Notes: generated from the sequence alone by a model not told the origin. DNA of 64,000 bases from Sedimenticola thiotaurini (GCF_001007875.1 NZ_CP011412.1:3658001-3722000), one strand, 5' to 3'. Shown: positions 1-9,344, numbered from the stretch's first letter. Translations and numbers: made by a program.

Positions 1-81
1 TGTGGCAGGCGGGAGGCCGGTCAGATGGTGACTCCAAATATGATACAGATGGACTTGCATCATGGAGTCGATTTAGATAAC

Positions 82-125
82 TTACGTTTACGTAAACGTA
101 ATCAGGTTAGTTGACGTTAACGTAA
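82..125. promoter_or_regulatory. Two ACGT-rich palindromic operator-like sites upstream of the acyl-CoA synthetase
   Basis: Positions 82-101 read TTACGTTTACGTAAACGTAA, a perfect 20-bp palindrome. Positions 111-125 read TTGACGTTAACGTAA, whose core ACGTTAACGT (114-123) is also a perfect palindrome. The two centres are 27 bp apart, and both lie 55-100 bp upstream of the start codon at 179. Paired palindromes of this kind are typical operators. The TTnACGTnAACGTnAA pattern resembles the motif described for LiuR, a MerR-family regulator of branched-chain amino acid and acyl-CoA catabolism in Proteobacteria. That assignment is from memory and is inference; no liuR gene is visible in the window. Confidence 0.6.
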
Positions 126-178
126 GTAGTGTTACTCCGTAATGATCCATCAGTCTCAAACGAAAACCAGGAGCCCCC

Positions 179-1870
179 ATGTCGACTGCTACAGAGCGAT
201 TTCTCGCCGCCCGTGATTTTCTGATCCAGCATCGGGAAGACTACGACACCGCCTACCGTGAGTTTCAATGGCCGCAGTTGGACAAGTTCAACTGGGCGCT
301 TGAGTACTTCGATGAGGTGGCCAAAGACAATAATCAGACCGCGCTGTGGGTTGTGCAGGAGGGGGGCGACGAGACCAGGATCAGTTATGCGGAGATGTCC
401 GCCCGCTCCAACCAGGTGGCCAACTACCTGCGTGCCCAGGGCGTGCAGCGTGGCGAACACATTCTGCTTATGTTGAACAACGTGGTGCCCCTGTGGGAAA
501 CCATGCTGGCGGCCATCAAACTGGGAGCGGTGGTTATCCCGGCCACCACCCTGCTCGGTTATGACGATCTGCTCGATCGCATTGAGCGTGGCAAGGTTTC
601 CCATGCGGTGGTTGGAGCGGAGTTTACCGCCAAGTTTGACGACATGCCGGGCGACTTCACTCGCATCAGCGTGAACGGTGAAGTGGCCGGCTGGCAGAAT
701 TACGCGGACGCCTATCAGCAATCGGACGAGTTCACACCCGAGGGTGAGACCCTGGCCAGTGATCCGCTGCTGCTCTATTTCACCTCCGGTACCACCGCCA
801 AGCCGAAACTGGTGGAGCACAGTCACCAGAGCTACCCGGTCGGCCATCTCTCCACCATGTACTGGATCGGGCTGCAGCCGGGGGATATCCACCTGAATAT
901 CAGTTCACCGGGTTGGGCCAAGCACGCCTGGAGTAACTTCTTCGCTCCCTGGAATGCCGGTGCCACCGTGTTTGTCTACAACTACGACCGTTTCGACGCC
1001 AAGGCGATGCTGAACACCATCTGCCGTTGTGAACTGACCACCCTGTGTGCGCCGCCAACGGTCTGGCGCATGATGATTCAGCAGGATCTGAAATCGTTCC
1101 CGGTCAAGCTGCGCGAGGTGATCGGGGCCGGCGAGCCGCTCAACCCGGAGATCATCGCCCAGGTTGAGTCCGCCTGGGGATTGACCCTGCGGGACGGCTT
1201 CGGCCAGACCGAGACCACCGCCCAGATCGGCAACACCCCGGGCCAGAAGCTGAAGAGCGGCTCCATGGGTCGGCCACTGCCCGGTTACAAGGTGCAGTTG
1301 CTCGATGCGGCCAGTCAGCCCTGTGAAGAGGGTGAGATCAGCCTGGATCTCTCCGAGCGTCCCATGGGGCTGATGATCGGCTACAAGAACGATGCGGAAA
1401 AGACCGCCGAGATCATGCGTGACGGCTTCTACCGTACCGGTGACGTGGCGATGGTGGACGAGGATGGCTACTACACCTACGTCGGCCGTGCCGACGATGT
1501 GTTCAAGGCCTCCGATTACCGTATCAGCCCGTTTGAGCTGGAGAGCGTGCTGATCGAACACGATCTGGTTGCCGAAGCGGCGGTGGTACCAAGCCCCGAT
1601 CCGGTACGCCTGGCGGTCCCCAAGGCCTTCGTTATGCTGGTTGATGGTCATCAGCCGAGTGAGGAGGTGGCACTCTCCATCCTGCAGCACTGCCGCAAGC
1701 ACCTGGCGCCGTTCAAGCGGATTCGCCGGCTGGAGTTTACCGATCTGCCAAAGACCGTTTCCGGCAAGATCCGGCGGGTGCAACTGCGTAAGGAGGAGGA
1801 GAATCGCAGCCTCGATAGCCGTCGGCCGAACGAGTATTGGGAGTCGGACTTCCCGTCCCTGAAATCCTGA
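179..1870 (+). CDS. AMP-binding acyl-CoA synthetase (medium- or branched-chain type)
   Basis: This 563-residue protein activates a carboxylic acid to its acyl-CoA through an acyl-AMP intermediate in the cytoplasm. All core motifs of the ANL superfamily are present: the P-loop-like YFTSGTTAKPK near residue 199, GFGQTET near 341, YRTGD near 418, the hinge region around GRADD (about 435-440) and PKTVSGKIRR at 524-533, with K530 as the catalytic lysine. The length fits medium-chain acyl-CoA or benzoate-CoA ligase-like enzymes and is too short for acetyl- or acetoacetyl-CoA synthetase (about 650). It stands alone: two palindromic operators lie upstream and a strong terminator follows. The acid substrate cannot be read from sequence. 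The operators hint at control with branched-chain or fatty-acid catabolism (inference). Confidence 0.88.
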   Translation: MSTATERFLAARDFLIQHREDYDTAYREFQWPQLDKFNWALEYFDEVAKDNNQTALWVVQEGGDETRISYAEMSARSNQVANYLRAQGVQRGEHILLMLNNVVPLWETMLAAIKLGAVVIPATTLLGYDDLLDRIERGKVSHAVVGAEFTAKFDDMPGDFTRISVNGEVAGWQNYADAYQQSDEFTPEGETLASDPLLLYFTSGTTAKPKLVEHSHQSYPVGHLSTMYWIGLQPGDIHLNISSPGWAKHAWSNFFAPWNAGATVFVYNYDRFDAKAMLNTICRCELTTLCAPPTVWRMMIQQDLKSFPVKLREVIGAGEPLNPEIIAQVESAWGLTLRDGFGQTETTAQIGNTPGQKLKSGSMGRPLPGYKVQLLDAASQPCEEGEISLDLSERPMGLMIGYKNDAEKTAEIMRDGFYRTGDVAMVDEDGYYTYVGRADDVFKASDYRISPFELESVLIEHDLVAEAAVVPSPDPVRLAVPKAFVMLVDGHQPSEEVALSILQHCRKHLAPFKRIRRLEFTDLPKTVSGKIRRVQLRKEEENRSLDSRRPNEYWESDFPSLKS

Positions 1871-1941
1871 GCAGTACTCAGGCGATGGAAACAGAGATGG
1901 CCAGCGGGAGATGAATCCCGCCAGGCATCGACTCTGAATAG

Positions 1942-1974
1942 AAACCACCGGCTGGCACGGCCGGTGGTTTTTTT
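1942..1974 (+). terminator. Rho-independent terminator after the acyl-CoA synthetase
   Basis: An 11-bp stem pairs AAACCACCGGC (1942-1952) with GCCGGTGGTTT (1960-1970) around a 7-nt loop. A T-run follows to 1974. It lies 72 bp after the stop codon at 1870. Confidence 0.9.
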
Positions 1975-2099
1975 GCCTGGGCACTCCGGGAACCCTCCTG
2001 TTCCGATTGGATCAGGCCGGCGCTGACCGAGATGGCGGCCTGAAATTTCCCTGAAATACCCCGTGTGGTCCCGTTTCTGTTATGCCGGTCAAAAACTAG

Positions 2100-2113
2100 A
2101 ATGAATATTCATT
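2100..2113. promoter_or_regulatory. Palindromic operator upstream of the TetR-family gene
   Basis: AATGAATATTCATT is a perfect 14-bp palindrome 62 bp upstream of the chosen start codon at 2176. It is AT-rich in a GC-rich region. Operators of this size just upstream of a tetR-type gene usually mediate autorepression, which is inferred here. Confidence 0.6.
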
Positions 2114-2175
2114 ACTGCCCGGACGATTCCTATGTTATATATGCTCCGGAGTCATCAGAGGACCCTGGAGTTCCC

Positions 2176-2817
2176 ATGCCCTTCCTGAACAAGAGAGAAC
2201 CGTCAACCGAGACCCTGGATTGCCGGGTGCTGACCGCCGCTCTGGATCTGTTTGTAGAGCGCGGCTTCCATAACGTATCGGTGCACGATATTCAGCGGGA
2301 GTCACGGGTCAGTATCGGTTCCATTTATAAACACTTTGGTGGAAAAGAGGGGGTCGCCAAGGCGCTCTATTATCATCTGCTGAAGGAGTTCGAGGAGATG
2401 ATGGAGCGGGTCATGGCAGAGGATATGAGCTGCCGGGAGCGCTGTAACCGGGTGATTGCCCTGCTGCTCGAGTACACCGAGAGCCATACCAATATCATCG
2501 AGTTCATGCTGCATGCCAAACACCGGGAGTTCCTGCCCGATGAACCGCCAATCTGCAGCTCCACGCCTTTCGAGGGTATGCGCAAGATTGTCCGGGAGGG
2601 TATGGAAACCGGTGAGATCCGCCAGGGGAATCCCTGGGTGGCTGCTGCCGCGGTATTTGGCAGTGCATTCCGCCTGATTCACCTGCGGCTCGACGGCGTC
2701 ATGGACCAGCCGGTGACGGAATGCTATGACGATCTGATCGATGCCATGTGGCAGGGCGTGGCTGGTGGTCAGGGCGCATCCCGGAAGCGTCCCCAGCCGG
2801 TCGGGCTTGCCAGCTGA
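2176..2817 (+). CDS. TetR/AcrR-family transcriptional regulator
   Basis: The gene encodes a 213-residue DNA-binding repressor. Residues about 15-65 form a TetR-type helix-turn-helix (LDLFVERGFHNVSV, then VSIGSIYKHFGGKEG), with the YKHFGGKE signature of this family. The remaining roughly 145 residues are the helical ligand-binding and dimerisation domain, whose ligand is unknown. The ATG at 2176 has GGAG 7 bp upstream. The frame is open further upstream to 2065, but that segment runs through the palindromic operator at 2100-2113, so the shorter form is preferred. It lies just downstream of an acyl-CoA synthetase that has its own terminator. A role in controlling that gene is possible but not shown, because the palindromes upstream of the two genes differ in sequence. 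Confidence 0.85.
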   Translation: MPFLNKREPSTETLDCRVLTAALDLFVERGFHNVSVHDIQRESRVSIGSIYKHFGGKEGVAKALYYHLLKEFEEMMERVMAEDMSCRERCNRVIALLLEYTESHTNIIEFMLHAKHREFLPDEPPICSSTPFEGMRKIVREGMETGEIRQGNPWVAAAAVFGSAFRLIHLRLDGVMDQPVTECYDDLIDAMWQGVAGGQGASRKRPQPVGLAS

Positions 2818-2993
2818 TGCTGCGCCTCTCCCGACAGCCAGCCATGGACGCTTTTGTTGACCTGCAAACCCGGTCGTGCGCAGCGTTTTTTCGGCTTGGC
2901 CCGGCGGCGGACAGCCTTGGGGATTGCTGGTAGACTACTGACGACACCACGGTTTCTTCTGACTCAGCTTGTTGCTATTGAATCAGTTTTTCC

Positions 2994-3611
2994 ATGCCCC
3001 CGTTCACCATCCTGCTAATCGATGACCATGCCATGTTCCGCGCCGGGTTGCGTGTGTTACTGGAGGGTCGGTTACCAGGCGTGAGGATGCTGGAGGCTGC
3101 CTCCATTGATGATGCGGAGCGGCTGCGAATAGCGGCCCCGGATCTGCTCCTGCTGGATATCCAGTTACAGGAGGGCAGCGGGCTGGATGGTATAAGCGCA
3201 TTCAGACAGCGCTGGCCGGGTATCGTGGTTGCCGTGCTTTCCGCCTGGCATACTCCGCGAAACATCAGCCAGGCCCTTGCCCAAGGTGTTCGTGCGTTCA
3301 TTCCCAAAACCGCGCCAGCCGATGCCGTTATCGAGCTGGTTGAGCAGCTCTACCAGACAGCGACCGGGAGCAAAACCAGTGCCCGGGAAAATTCACAGCA
3401 ACCCCATCTGCAGCGACTGGATCTGACGCCACGACAGTGCGACGTGCTGGATCTGCTGTGTCGTGGGCTCTCAAACAAGGGTATCGGTCGTCGGCTTGGG
3501 CTCTCCGAAAACACCATACGCTGGCACGTACAGAACCTGTTGAAGTTGTTGCGGGTCTCAAGCCGCTCTGAGGCGGTGTTTGTGGCGCGCAGTCTCGGAC
3601 TGACGGACTAG
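2994..3611 (+). CDS. NarL/LuxR-family response regulator
   Basis: This 205-residue regulator has an N-terminal receiver domain. The acidic pair is D10-D11, the phospho-acceptor is D55 in LLLLDIQLQ, and the conserved lysine is K105 in FIPKTAP. A C-terminal LuxR-type helix-turn-helix covers residues about 142-190 (LTPRQCDVLDLLCRGLSNK, GLSENTIRWHVQNLL). It ends 6 bp before a hybrid histidine kinase, so the two almost certainly form a co-transcribed phosphorelay pair. Little Shine-Dalgarno sequence is visible before the ATG at 2994. Its targets are unknown. The autotransporter downstream of the kinase, which has inverted repeats in its upstream region, is the nearest candidate (inference). Confidence 0.88.
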   Translation: MPPFTILLIDDHAMFRAGLRVLLEGRLPGVRMLEAASIDDAERLRIAAPDLLLLDIQLQEGSGLDGISAFRQRWPGIVVAVLSAWHTPRNISQALAQGVRAFIPKTAPADAVIELVEQLYQTATGSKTSARENSQQPHLQRLDLTPRQCDVLDLLCRGLSNKGIGRRLGLSENTIRWHVQNLLKLLRVSSRSEAVFVARSLGLTD

Positions 3612-3617
3612 GCGCGG

Positions 3618-5384
3618 ATGACCCCGTCCCATGAGCATATGCTGGCCGAGCGGGCGAAACTCACCTTCGGTCATCTCATCAACTCTGCCCTTCCTCCGCC
3701 GCTGGTCGCCTTGCTGCTGGCGTGGGTACTCGCCGATAGTCAAAGCTGGCAACAGCTTGGTATCTGGTGCCTGGCAACCATACTCTCCGGTCTGCTCGTT
3801 CTCTACCAGGCGCGCCAGGGGCTGACCAGTGGAATCACCCCGGCCAGGGCACCGCTGGTGCTGCGCCGTTTCATTGCTGTTAATGTACTTTCCGGGTGCT
3901 GCTGGGGCGTCTTGCCGTTGCTGGCGTTTGACCCCGCCAGTGCAGTAGACAGCATTCTGGTGATGACCGTGATCACTGGCGTGGCTGCTGGTGCGATGGC
4001 GACCCTGATGCCGCTGTTTCCTGCCTACCTGGCTTTTGTGCTGTTTGAGATGGGGGTGCCGATCGTCTACCTGATACTGCTGGATGATGATAACTACCTG
4101 ATCCTGGGCATGGTCGGCATACTCTACCTGGTCAGTCTGTTGGGTATGGCGCGTAACGGTGCCCGTACCGTGGGCAACACCATTGCGCTGCGTTTTGAAA
4201 ATCTCGATCTGGTACAGCAGTTGAGCCGGGAAAAGCAGTATGCGCAGCAGGCCAATGAAGCCAAGACCCGTTTCCTGGCGGCTGCCAGTCACGACCTGCG
4301 TCAGCCGGTGCATGCCCAGGGGCTGTTCATGGAGGCGCTCTCCCGGGAGGGGCTCTCCCCCAGGCAGCAAAAGTTGTTGGGGAAGTCACGGCAAGCCTGG
4401 CAGGCTTCCGCTGAGATGCTGGATGCCTTGCTGGATATTTCGCGAATTGAGGCGGGTGTGGTGGTGCCGGAGTGTACCGCTTTTCACCTGCAGCCCCTGT
4501 TCCAGAAGCTGGAGAGTGAACTGGCTCCCCAGGCGGAACGAAAAGGGTTGGTTATGCGGGTCCGGGAGACTTCGGTAGCGGTAGTTTCCGATCCGGTTCT
4601 GCTGGAACGGATCCTGCGTAACCTGTTGACCAATGCGATCAGATACACCCGGCAGGGTGGTGTACTGCTCGGGTGCCGGCGGCGCGGTAGCCGGGTGTGG
4701 ATCGAGGTCTGGGATACCGGTATCGGCCTGACTGCGGATCAGCAGCGCCAGGTTTTTCGTGAATTTCACCAGGTAAACAATCCTGCGCGGGAGCGGCGCA
4801 AGGGGCTTGGTCTCGGATTGGCCATCGCACGGGGTCTGTCCCGGGCCCTTGCCCATCCTCTGACCCTTGCATCCCGTCCCGGACGGGGCAGTGTCTTCCG
4901 CCTCCAGCTGCCGTTATCCGAAGCTGCGCTGATCGAGCAGCCCTATACGGAAGGAGTGGATGTGCCGCAAGCTCCGCTGGGGATCTGTGTGCTGGTGATT
5001 GATAATGATCCCGCCATCGGTGAGGCGATGTGTCAGTTGTTGCTTAAATGGGCCTGCATCCCGTGGCTGGCGACTTCCTCGTCGGAGGCGCAACGGCTGG
5101 TTCAGACCAACCGTCCCGATGTGGTTGTCAGCGACTACCGGTTAGGTGATGGTGAGACCGGCAGTGAAGTGATCGCCTTGTTGCGTAAGCAGCTGGGAAC
5201 CGATTTGCCTGCTCTGCTGGTGACCGGTGACACCTCCCCGACCCGCCTGCGGGAAGCCCAGGCCAGTGGTATACCCCTGCTGCATAAGCCGCTTGCCGCG
5301 CCACAGCTGTATCGGATGCTGGCCAGACTCCGCCCGGCCGGGTGTCCGCTTGACTATCCATCCGCCCTACCGGAACCGGAGTGA
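3618..5384 (+). CDS. Hybrid sensor histidine kinase with membrane-embedded N terminus and C-terminal receiver
   Basis: The protein has 588 residues. Residues about 20-185 are strongly hydrophobic, with probably six membrane helices and no sizeable periplasmic loop, which suggests sensing within or near the membrane. A short coiled linker leads to a HisKA domain with the phospho-acceptor histidine in ASHDLRQPVHAQ (about residue 225). The ATPase domain has its N-box near 335 (LLTNAIRYT), DTGIGL near 364 and GLGLGLAIARGL near 397. The C-terminal receiver domain starts near 454 (VLVIDNDPAIG), with the acceptor Asp in VVVSDYRLGD (about 504) and a Lys in LLHKPLA (about 556). It follows the LuxR-type regulator by 6 bp, making a two-gene phosphorelay. 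The signal is not predictable. Confidence 0.87.
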   Translation: MTPSHEHMLAERAKLTFGHLINSALPPPLVALLLAWVLADSQSWQQLGIWCLATILSGLLVLYQARQGLTSGITPARAPLVLRRFIAVNVLSGCCWGVLPLLAFDPASAVDSILVMTVITGVAAGAMATLMPLFPAYLAFVLFEMGVPIVYLILLDDDNYLILGMVGILYLVSLLGMARNGARTVGNTIALRFENLDLVQQLSREKQYAQQANEAKTRFLAAASHDLRQPVHAQGLFMEALSREGLSPRQQKLLGKSRQAWQASAEMLDALLDISRIEAGVVVPECTAFHLQPLFQKLESELAPQAERKGLVMRVRETSVAVVSDPVLLERILRNLLTNAIRYTRQGGVLLGCRRRGSRVWIEVWDTGIGLTADQQRQVFREFHQVNNPARERRKGLGLGLAIARGLSRALAHPLTLASRPGRGSVFRLQLPLSEAALIEQPYTEGVDVPQAPLGICVLVIDNDPAIGEAMCQLLLKWACIPWLATSSSEAQRLVQTNRPDVVVSDYRLGDGETGSEVIALLRKQLGTDLPALLVTGDTSPTRLREAQASGIPLLHKPLAAPQLYRMLARLRPAGCPLDYPSALPEPE

Positions 5385-5469
5385 CCGCTTGTGCCGGTTA
5401 TATCCGGCCCACTTACCGGGATAGAACCTGTTTTTCCGTGTCGTGAATCCCGCCTGTTCAATACCTGGC

Positions 5470-5530
5470 CCGTCCAAATGGACGGTGGGCAGAGAGGTGG
5501 CATGGTGCTAGCTTAGAATCTTCTTTCTAA
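5470..5530. promoter_or_regulatory. Two inverted repeats in the region upstream of the autotransporter
   Basis: CCGTCCA-AA-TGGACGG (5470-5485) is a 7+2+7 interrupted palindrome. TTAGAA-TCTTCT-TTCTAA (5513-5530) has 6-bp arms around a 6-bp spacer. Both lie between the kinase stop codon (5384) and the autotransporter start (5557). They could be binding sites for the dimeric LuxR-type regulator encoded at 2994, or the first could fold as an RNA hairpin after the kinase gene. The role is inferred. Confidence 0.4.
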
Positions 5531-5556
5531 CCTGTAGTTTTTGAGTGGTTTTGACG

Positions 5557-8403
5557 ATGAACCGGGTATTTGAACACATGCTCACTGGCCGGGTGGCCGC
5601 GGGCGTGAAGCGAAATGGGGATGGTGGTCGGCGGATGCTGACCGGTGTATTTGCAGCAACCGCAATACTGGGGGGGCTGGTTGGGAGTTATCCCGTATCC
5701 GCCGCTACCGTTACCTGGACTGGGGCGGGTGATGGCACTTCCTGGAATGATGACGGGAACTGGGATGGACCAAGGGCCGACGCCGATCTGGTGATCGACA
5801 ATGGTGATACGGTGACTGTCGATCAGCTCTCGCTCTATGTTGGCGATCCGGACGGTAAACCCGATTCTCTGACAATGAGCAGTGGCTCGGATCTGAATGT
5901 CACGGCCTCGGGTACTATAGATGGCGGGGGTAGCCTCTCACTGACGGGGGCGGGTACGGCTGTCTCGCTGCAAACAGACATAACCGTTGGAAAAGATTCA
6001 GGAGTCAGCAGTCTGGAGCTGCAGTCCGGCGCGACACTCGCCACCGGGGGCGATTTTGTCTCCAGCGATATCGGTGCTGATGCAGGTGCAACAGGGCGGG
6101 TGACGATAACCGGCGCCGGTTCCCGGTGGACAGTCGGTTCCAGCCTGAAGGTTGGATCCTGGGGTACCGGAATCCTGTTGATCGAGAATGGCGGCGCTGT
6201 CACTACGAACGGCAGCTATAACACGCTTCTGGGTGCGAGGTCTTCCGGGACCGCCACTGTGACGGGTGCCGGATCCACCTGGGATACGGGCGATCGCCTC
6301 TCCGTTGGTTCGTTCGGCAGCGGAACCCTGTATATTGAAAATGGCGGCCAGGTTACCGGCGATGACGTTTTTGTTGGGTATTACGCGGGAAGCACTGGCT
6401 CCGTGACGGTGGGTGATGCCGGATCCCTCCTGGACATTCAGAACGAGCTCTACGTGGGCTTGACAGGTAACGGCACCCTGATCATCGAAAATGGGGCCGG
6501 AGTTTCCAGTAAGGAGGGAATTATCGGCCAGCAAAGTAGCGGCAGCGGATCTGTCATCGTCACGGGCGCCGGGTCCCGCTGGGATATTACCGCTGGGGGC
6601 TTTGACAGCTTGATAATTGGTGACTTCGGTACCGGAAGCCTGACCCTGAGCGACGGCGGCGTGGTGGATCTGAATTCCGGATCGGTGGTCGTGATGGACA
6701 GCGTGAATGCCAGCGGTGTTATCAATATCGGTGCGGAGGCCGGTAGCGCGGCGGCGGCCCCGGGTAGTCTCTACGCTAACGAAGTCCTGCTGGGAGATAG
6801 TTCCGGTCGGCTGGTGTTTAATCACACTGCTGGAAGTTACGATTTTGACCCTATTATTATCGGATCCGGCGAAGTGGAACTGCATGCGGGCACTACCCGT
6901 TTCAGCAGCGGTTCCGTGGAGGTGAACAACGTAAAGGCAGTTGGCGGGACACTGCGGGTGGACGACGGTGAGACCCTGAATATCAAGGGGGATTACACCC
7001 AGTCGGCGACCGCCAGCTTCCGCACTGGCGTCTCCAGTGCCGCCAGTTACGGACGCTTACAAGTGGACGGCACCGCCACCTTCGCGGATGGCGCCGCTAT
7101 TGAAGTCGATGTGGCTACGATCAACACCCTGGCCCACAACGAAACTCTGAGTGGTGTGATCAGTGCCGGCACCCTGAACGCCTCCACGTTCAGCCTGACC
7201 GACAACAGCGCGCTGTTCGACTTTAGCGCTTCCATTAGCGGCGATGCGGTGGACCTGCGGGTGATCGATTCTACTGCCAGTGGTGTTTACGACAGCGTAC
7301 TGGATAGCGGATTTACCCCTGGCTTCGGCGCCGCTGAGGTACTGGACGGTTTTGTCTCCGGTGGTGCCACCGGTACCGACATGGATAACGTGGTTGCCGC
7401 GTTAGGGCTGCTCGGCACCGAGCAGGCGGTGAGTGATGCGGTAGGACAGACGTTGCCCACCGGCGTACACGGGCTTTCCCGCATTCCGCTGACCCTGCAG
7501 CGCCGGATAGACCGGGTCATCCAGGGCCGGCAGCTAACCGGCCAGGGTATGTCATCTGGAGATGGATTCTTCGCCGAGGACAATCTCTGGGTCATGCCCC
7601 TGTACAGCCAGGTACGGCAGGACCCGCGCAACGGTGCCGGGGGCTATGATGCCGATACCCGTGGCGTGGTGGCGGGTATCGAGGGCAGGTTGGCGAACGG
7701 AGGACAATTGGGTGTGGCCCTGGCCTACGGGGATACCCGGGTTGATGGCCGCAACATTGCTGCCGGGAACGACAGCGAGATCGACTCCTACTACGTGACC
7801 CTTTACGGCAGCCGGTCCCTGTCCCGCCCCGGAATGCTGTTTGACTGGCAGGCGGATCTGGGGCTCAACCAGAACGAGAGCCGCCGCTACATGGCCTTCA
7901 TCAACCGGACCGCGGTTGCCGATTATGACAGCCACACGGCCCATCTGGGTATGGGACTGGAACAGCTGTTCACATGGAATGAACAGACCCGCTGGCTGCC
8001 GGGGGTGCGCCTGGACTACACCTGGTTGCGCCAGCAGTCCTACAGCGAAAGCGGTGCCGGCGCGCTCAATCTGCAGGTGGCTGAAGAGCAGAGTGATGCG
8101 CTGGTGCTGACGCTGCAGGGACGGGTTGAACACCAGATGAACCCGAAGGCCAGGCTGCTGGCCAATATCGGACTGGGGTATGACTTGATGAATGAGCGCA
8201 GCCTGATCAACGCCAGCTACAGCGGTGGCGGTGCGGCGTTTGTCAGTGAAGGGCTGGATCCCTCTCCCTGGTTGTTTCAGGGCGGAGTGGGCCTCGCCTG
8301 GCAGACGGGTGACCAGGCCCAGCTGGCCATTCGTTACGATCTGGAAGGCAGGGAGGATTTCCTGTCCCAGACCGCTTCGCTGCGTTTTGACTGGCACTTT
8401 TAA
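5557..8403 (+). CDS. Type Va autotransporter with T5SS/PEP-CTERM-type passenger repeats
   Basis: This roughly 948-residue protein is a self-exporting surface or secreted protein. The N terminus has an extended, positively charged leader followed by a hydrophobic segment and a likely cleavage near YPVSA-ATV (about residue 48-50). The passenger consists of beta-helix-forming repeats of about 58 residues built around GTLxIENGG, a variable strand, then VTGAGSxW and LxVG, matching the repeats shared by type V and PEP-CTERM surface proteins. From about residue 670 (DNLWVMPLYSQ) to the end is a 12-stranded beta-barrel translocator ending in the outer-membrane signature F (DWHF). No catalytic motif is visible in the passenger, so an adhesin-like role is likely. 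The ATG at 5557 is preferred; an in-frame GTG at 5545 adds four residues. A two-component pair precedes it. Confidence 0.85.
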   Translation: MNRVFEHMLTGRVAAGVKRNGDGGRRMLTGVFAATAILGGLVGSYPVSAATVTWTGAGDGTSWNDDGNWDGPRADADLVIDNGDTVTVDQLSLYVGDPDGKPDSLTMSSGSDLNVTASGTIDGGGSLSLTGAGTAVSLQTDITVGKDSGVSSLELQSGATLATGGDFVSSDIGADAGATGRVTITGAGSRWTVGSSLKVGSWGTGILLIENGGAVTTNGSYNTLLGARSSGTATVTGAGSTWDTGDRLSVGSFGSGTLYIENGGQVTGDDVFVGYYAGSTGSVTVGDAGSLLDIQNELYVGLTGNGTLIIENGAGVSSKEGIIGQQSSGSGSVIVTGAGSRWDITAGGFDSLIIGDFGTGSLTLSDGGVVDLNSGSVVVMDSVNASGVINIGAEAGSAAAAPGSLYANEVLLGDSSGRLVFNHTAGSYDFDPIIIGSGEVELHAGTTRFSSGSVEVNNVKAVGGTLRVDDGETLNIKGDYTQSATASFRTGVSSAASYGRLQVDGTATFADGAAIEVDVATINTLAHNETLSGVISAGTLNASTFSLTDNSALFDFSASISGDAVDLRVIDSTASGVYDSVLDSGFTPGFGAAEVLDGFVSGGATGTDMDNVVAALGLLGTEQAVSDAVGQTLPTGVHGLSRIPLTLQRRIDRVIQGRQLTGQGMSSGDGFFAEDNLWVMPLYSQVRQDPRNGAGGYDADTRGVVAGIEGRLANGGQLGVALAYGDTRVDGRNIAAGNDSEIDSYYVTLYGSRSLSRPGMLFDWQADLGLNQNESRRYMAFINRTAVADYDSHTAHLGMGLEQLFTWNEQTRWLPGVRLDYTWLRQQSYSESGAGALNLQVAEEQSDALVLTLQGRVEHQMNPKARLLANIGLGYDLMNERSLINASYSGGGAAFVSEGLDPSPWLFQGGVGLAWQTGDQAQLAIRYDLEGREDFLSQTASLRFDWHF

Positions 8404-8471
8404 TCAGAGCCGGGCCGCCAGGCCCGCAGACCGGTGGGTGTAACCGGCCGGCACCGGTCCCCGGAAACGAC

Positions 8472-8500
8472 AAACCCCGGCTGGATGGCCGGGGTTTATT
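8472..8500. terminator. Rho-independent terminator between autotransporter and folE2
   Basis: AAACCCCGGC (8472-8481) pairs with GCCGGGGTTT (8488-8497) around a 6-nt loop. T-rich sequence follows on the plus strand and an A-run precedes it, so it can serve both converging genes. Confidence 0.85.
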
Positions 8501-8534
8501 TATGCGCGCTTCAGTGCGCCCTGGGGCATACGCT

Positions 8535-9344
8535 TCAGGCGTTGGCCTGTTCGGCCTCCTTGTCCCGCTCGATCAGCGCATAGGCGGAGTGGTTGTGGAT
8601 CGACTCAAAGTTCTCCGACTCCACAATGTAGGCGCAGAAACGCTCGTCCTGATCCAGCATACCGGCCACATCCCGCACCATGTCCTCGACAAACTTGGGG
8701 TTGTCGTAGGCGCGCTCAGTGACAAACTTCTCGTCCGGCCGTTTCAGCAGGCCGTAGAGTTCGCAGGAGGCCTGGCTCTCCACCAGGTCGATAATCTCTT
8801 CGACCCAGACAAAACCGCAGGTTCTGACCTGCACGGTGACATGGGAGCGCTGGTTGTGGGCGCCGCGCTCGGAAATCTTCTTGGAGCAGGGGCAGAGACT
8901 GGTGACCGGTACCAGCACCTTGATGTAGGTGGTCGGCTCGCCGTTGTGTACTTCACCAATAAAGGTGACATCGTAATCCAGCAGGCTCTGTACGCCGGAG
9001 ACCGGAGCGGTCTTGTTGATGAAGTAGGGGAAGTTCATCTCGATATGGCCGGAGTTGGCTTCCAGCTTCTCGGCCATCTCCGCCAGCATCACCTTGAAGT
9101 TGGAGATGCTGATCTCCTTTTCGTGGGAGTTGAGAATCTCCACGAAACGGGACATGTGGGTGCCCTTGAAGTTGTGGGGCAGGTTCACATACATGTTGAA
9201 AGTGGCGATGGTGTGCTGCTCACCGTCGCTGCGGTCCTTGACCCGCACCGGATGGCGGATGTCTTTGATACCCACCTTGTTAATGGCGATCTGCCGGGTA
9301 TCGACGCTGTTCTGTACGTCAGCAATCTCGGTGGTGGTGGTCAC
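8535..9344 (-). CDS. folE2: GTP cyclohydrolase FolE2 (GCYH-IB)
   Basis: The 269-residue enzyme converts GTP to 7,8-dihydroneopterin triphosphate, the first step of folate synthesis, and also feeds 7-deazaguanine (queuosine) synthesis. It is recognised as the FolE2 family, not FolE, by the [10 protein letters not shown] segment near the N terminus, the [19 protein letters not shown] motif bearing the metal-binding cysteine, and HNHSAYALI near the C terminus. FolE2 enzymes work with metals other than zinc and often back up or replace zinc-dependent FolE under zinc limitation. GAGGAA lies upstream of the ATG at 9344. queE and queC, which use its product further along, are about 48 kb away. It stands alone, facing the autotransporter terminator. 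Confidence 0.95.
   Translation of the reverse strand: MTTTTEIADVQNSVDTRQIAINKVGIKDIRHPVRVKDRSDGEQHTIATFNMYVNLPHNFKGTHMSRFVEILNSHEKEISISNFKVMLAEMAEKLEANSGHIEMNFPYFINKTAPVSGVQSLLDYDVTFIGEVHNGEPTTYIKVLVPVTSLCPCSKKISERGAHNQRSHVTVQVRTCGFVWVEEIIDLVESQASCELYGLLKRPDEKFVTERAYDNPKFVEDMVRDVAGMLDQDERFCAYIVESENFESIHNHSAYALIERDKEAEQANA

Noticed and set aside
107-892. Long minus-strand frame opposite the acyl-CoA synthetase, and similar long antisense frames elsewhere
   Set aside because: These are shadows caused by high GC at third codon positions; the sense proteins have clear families.
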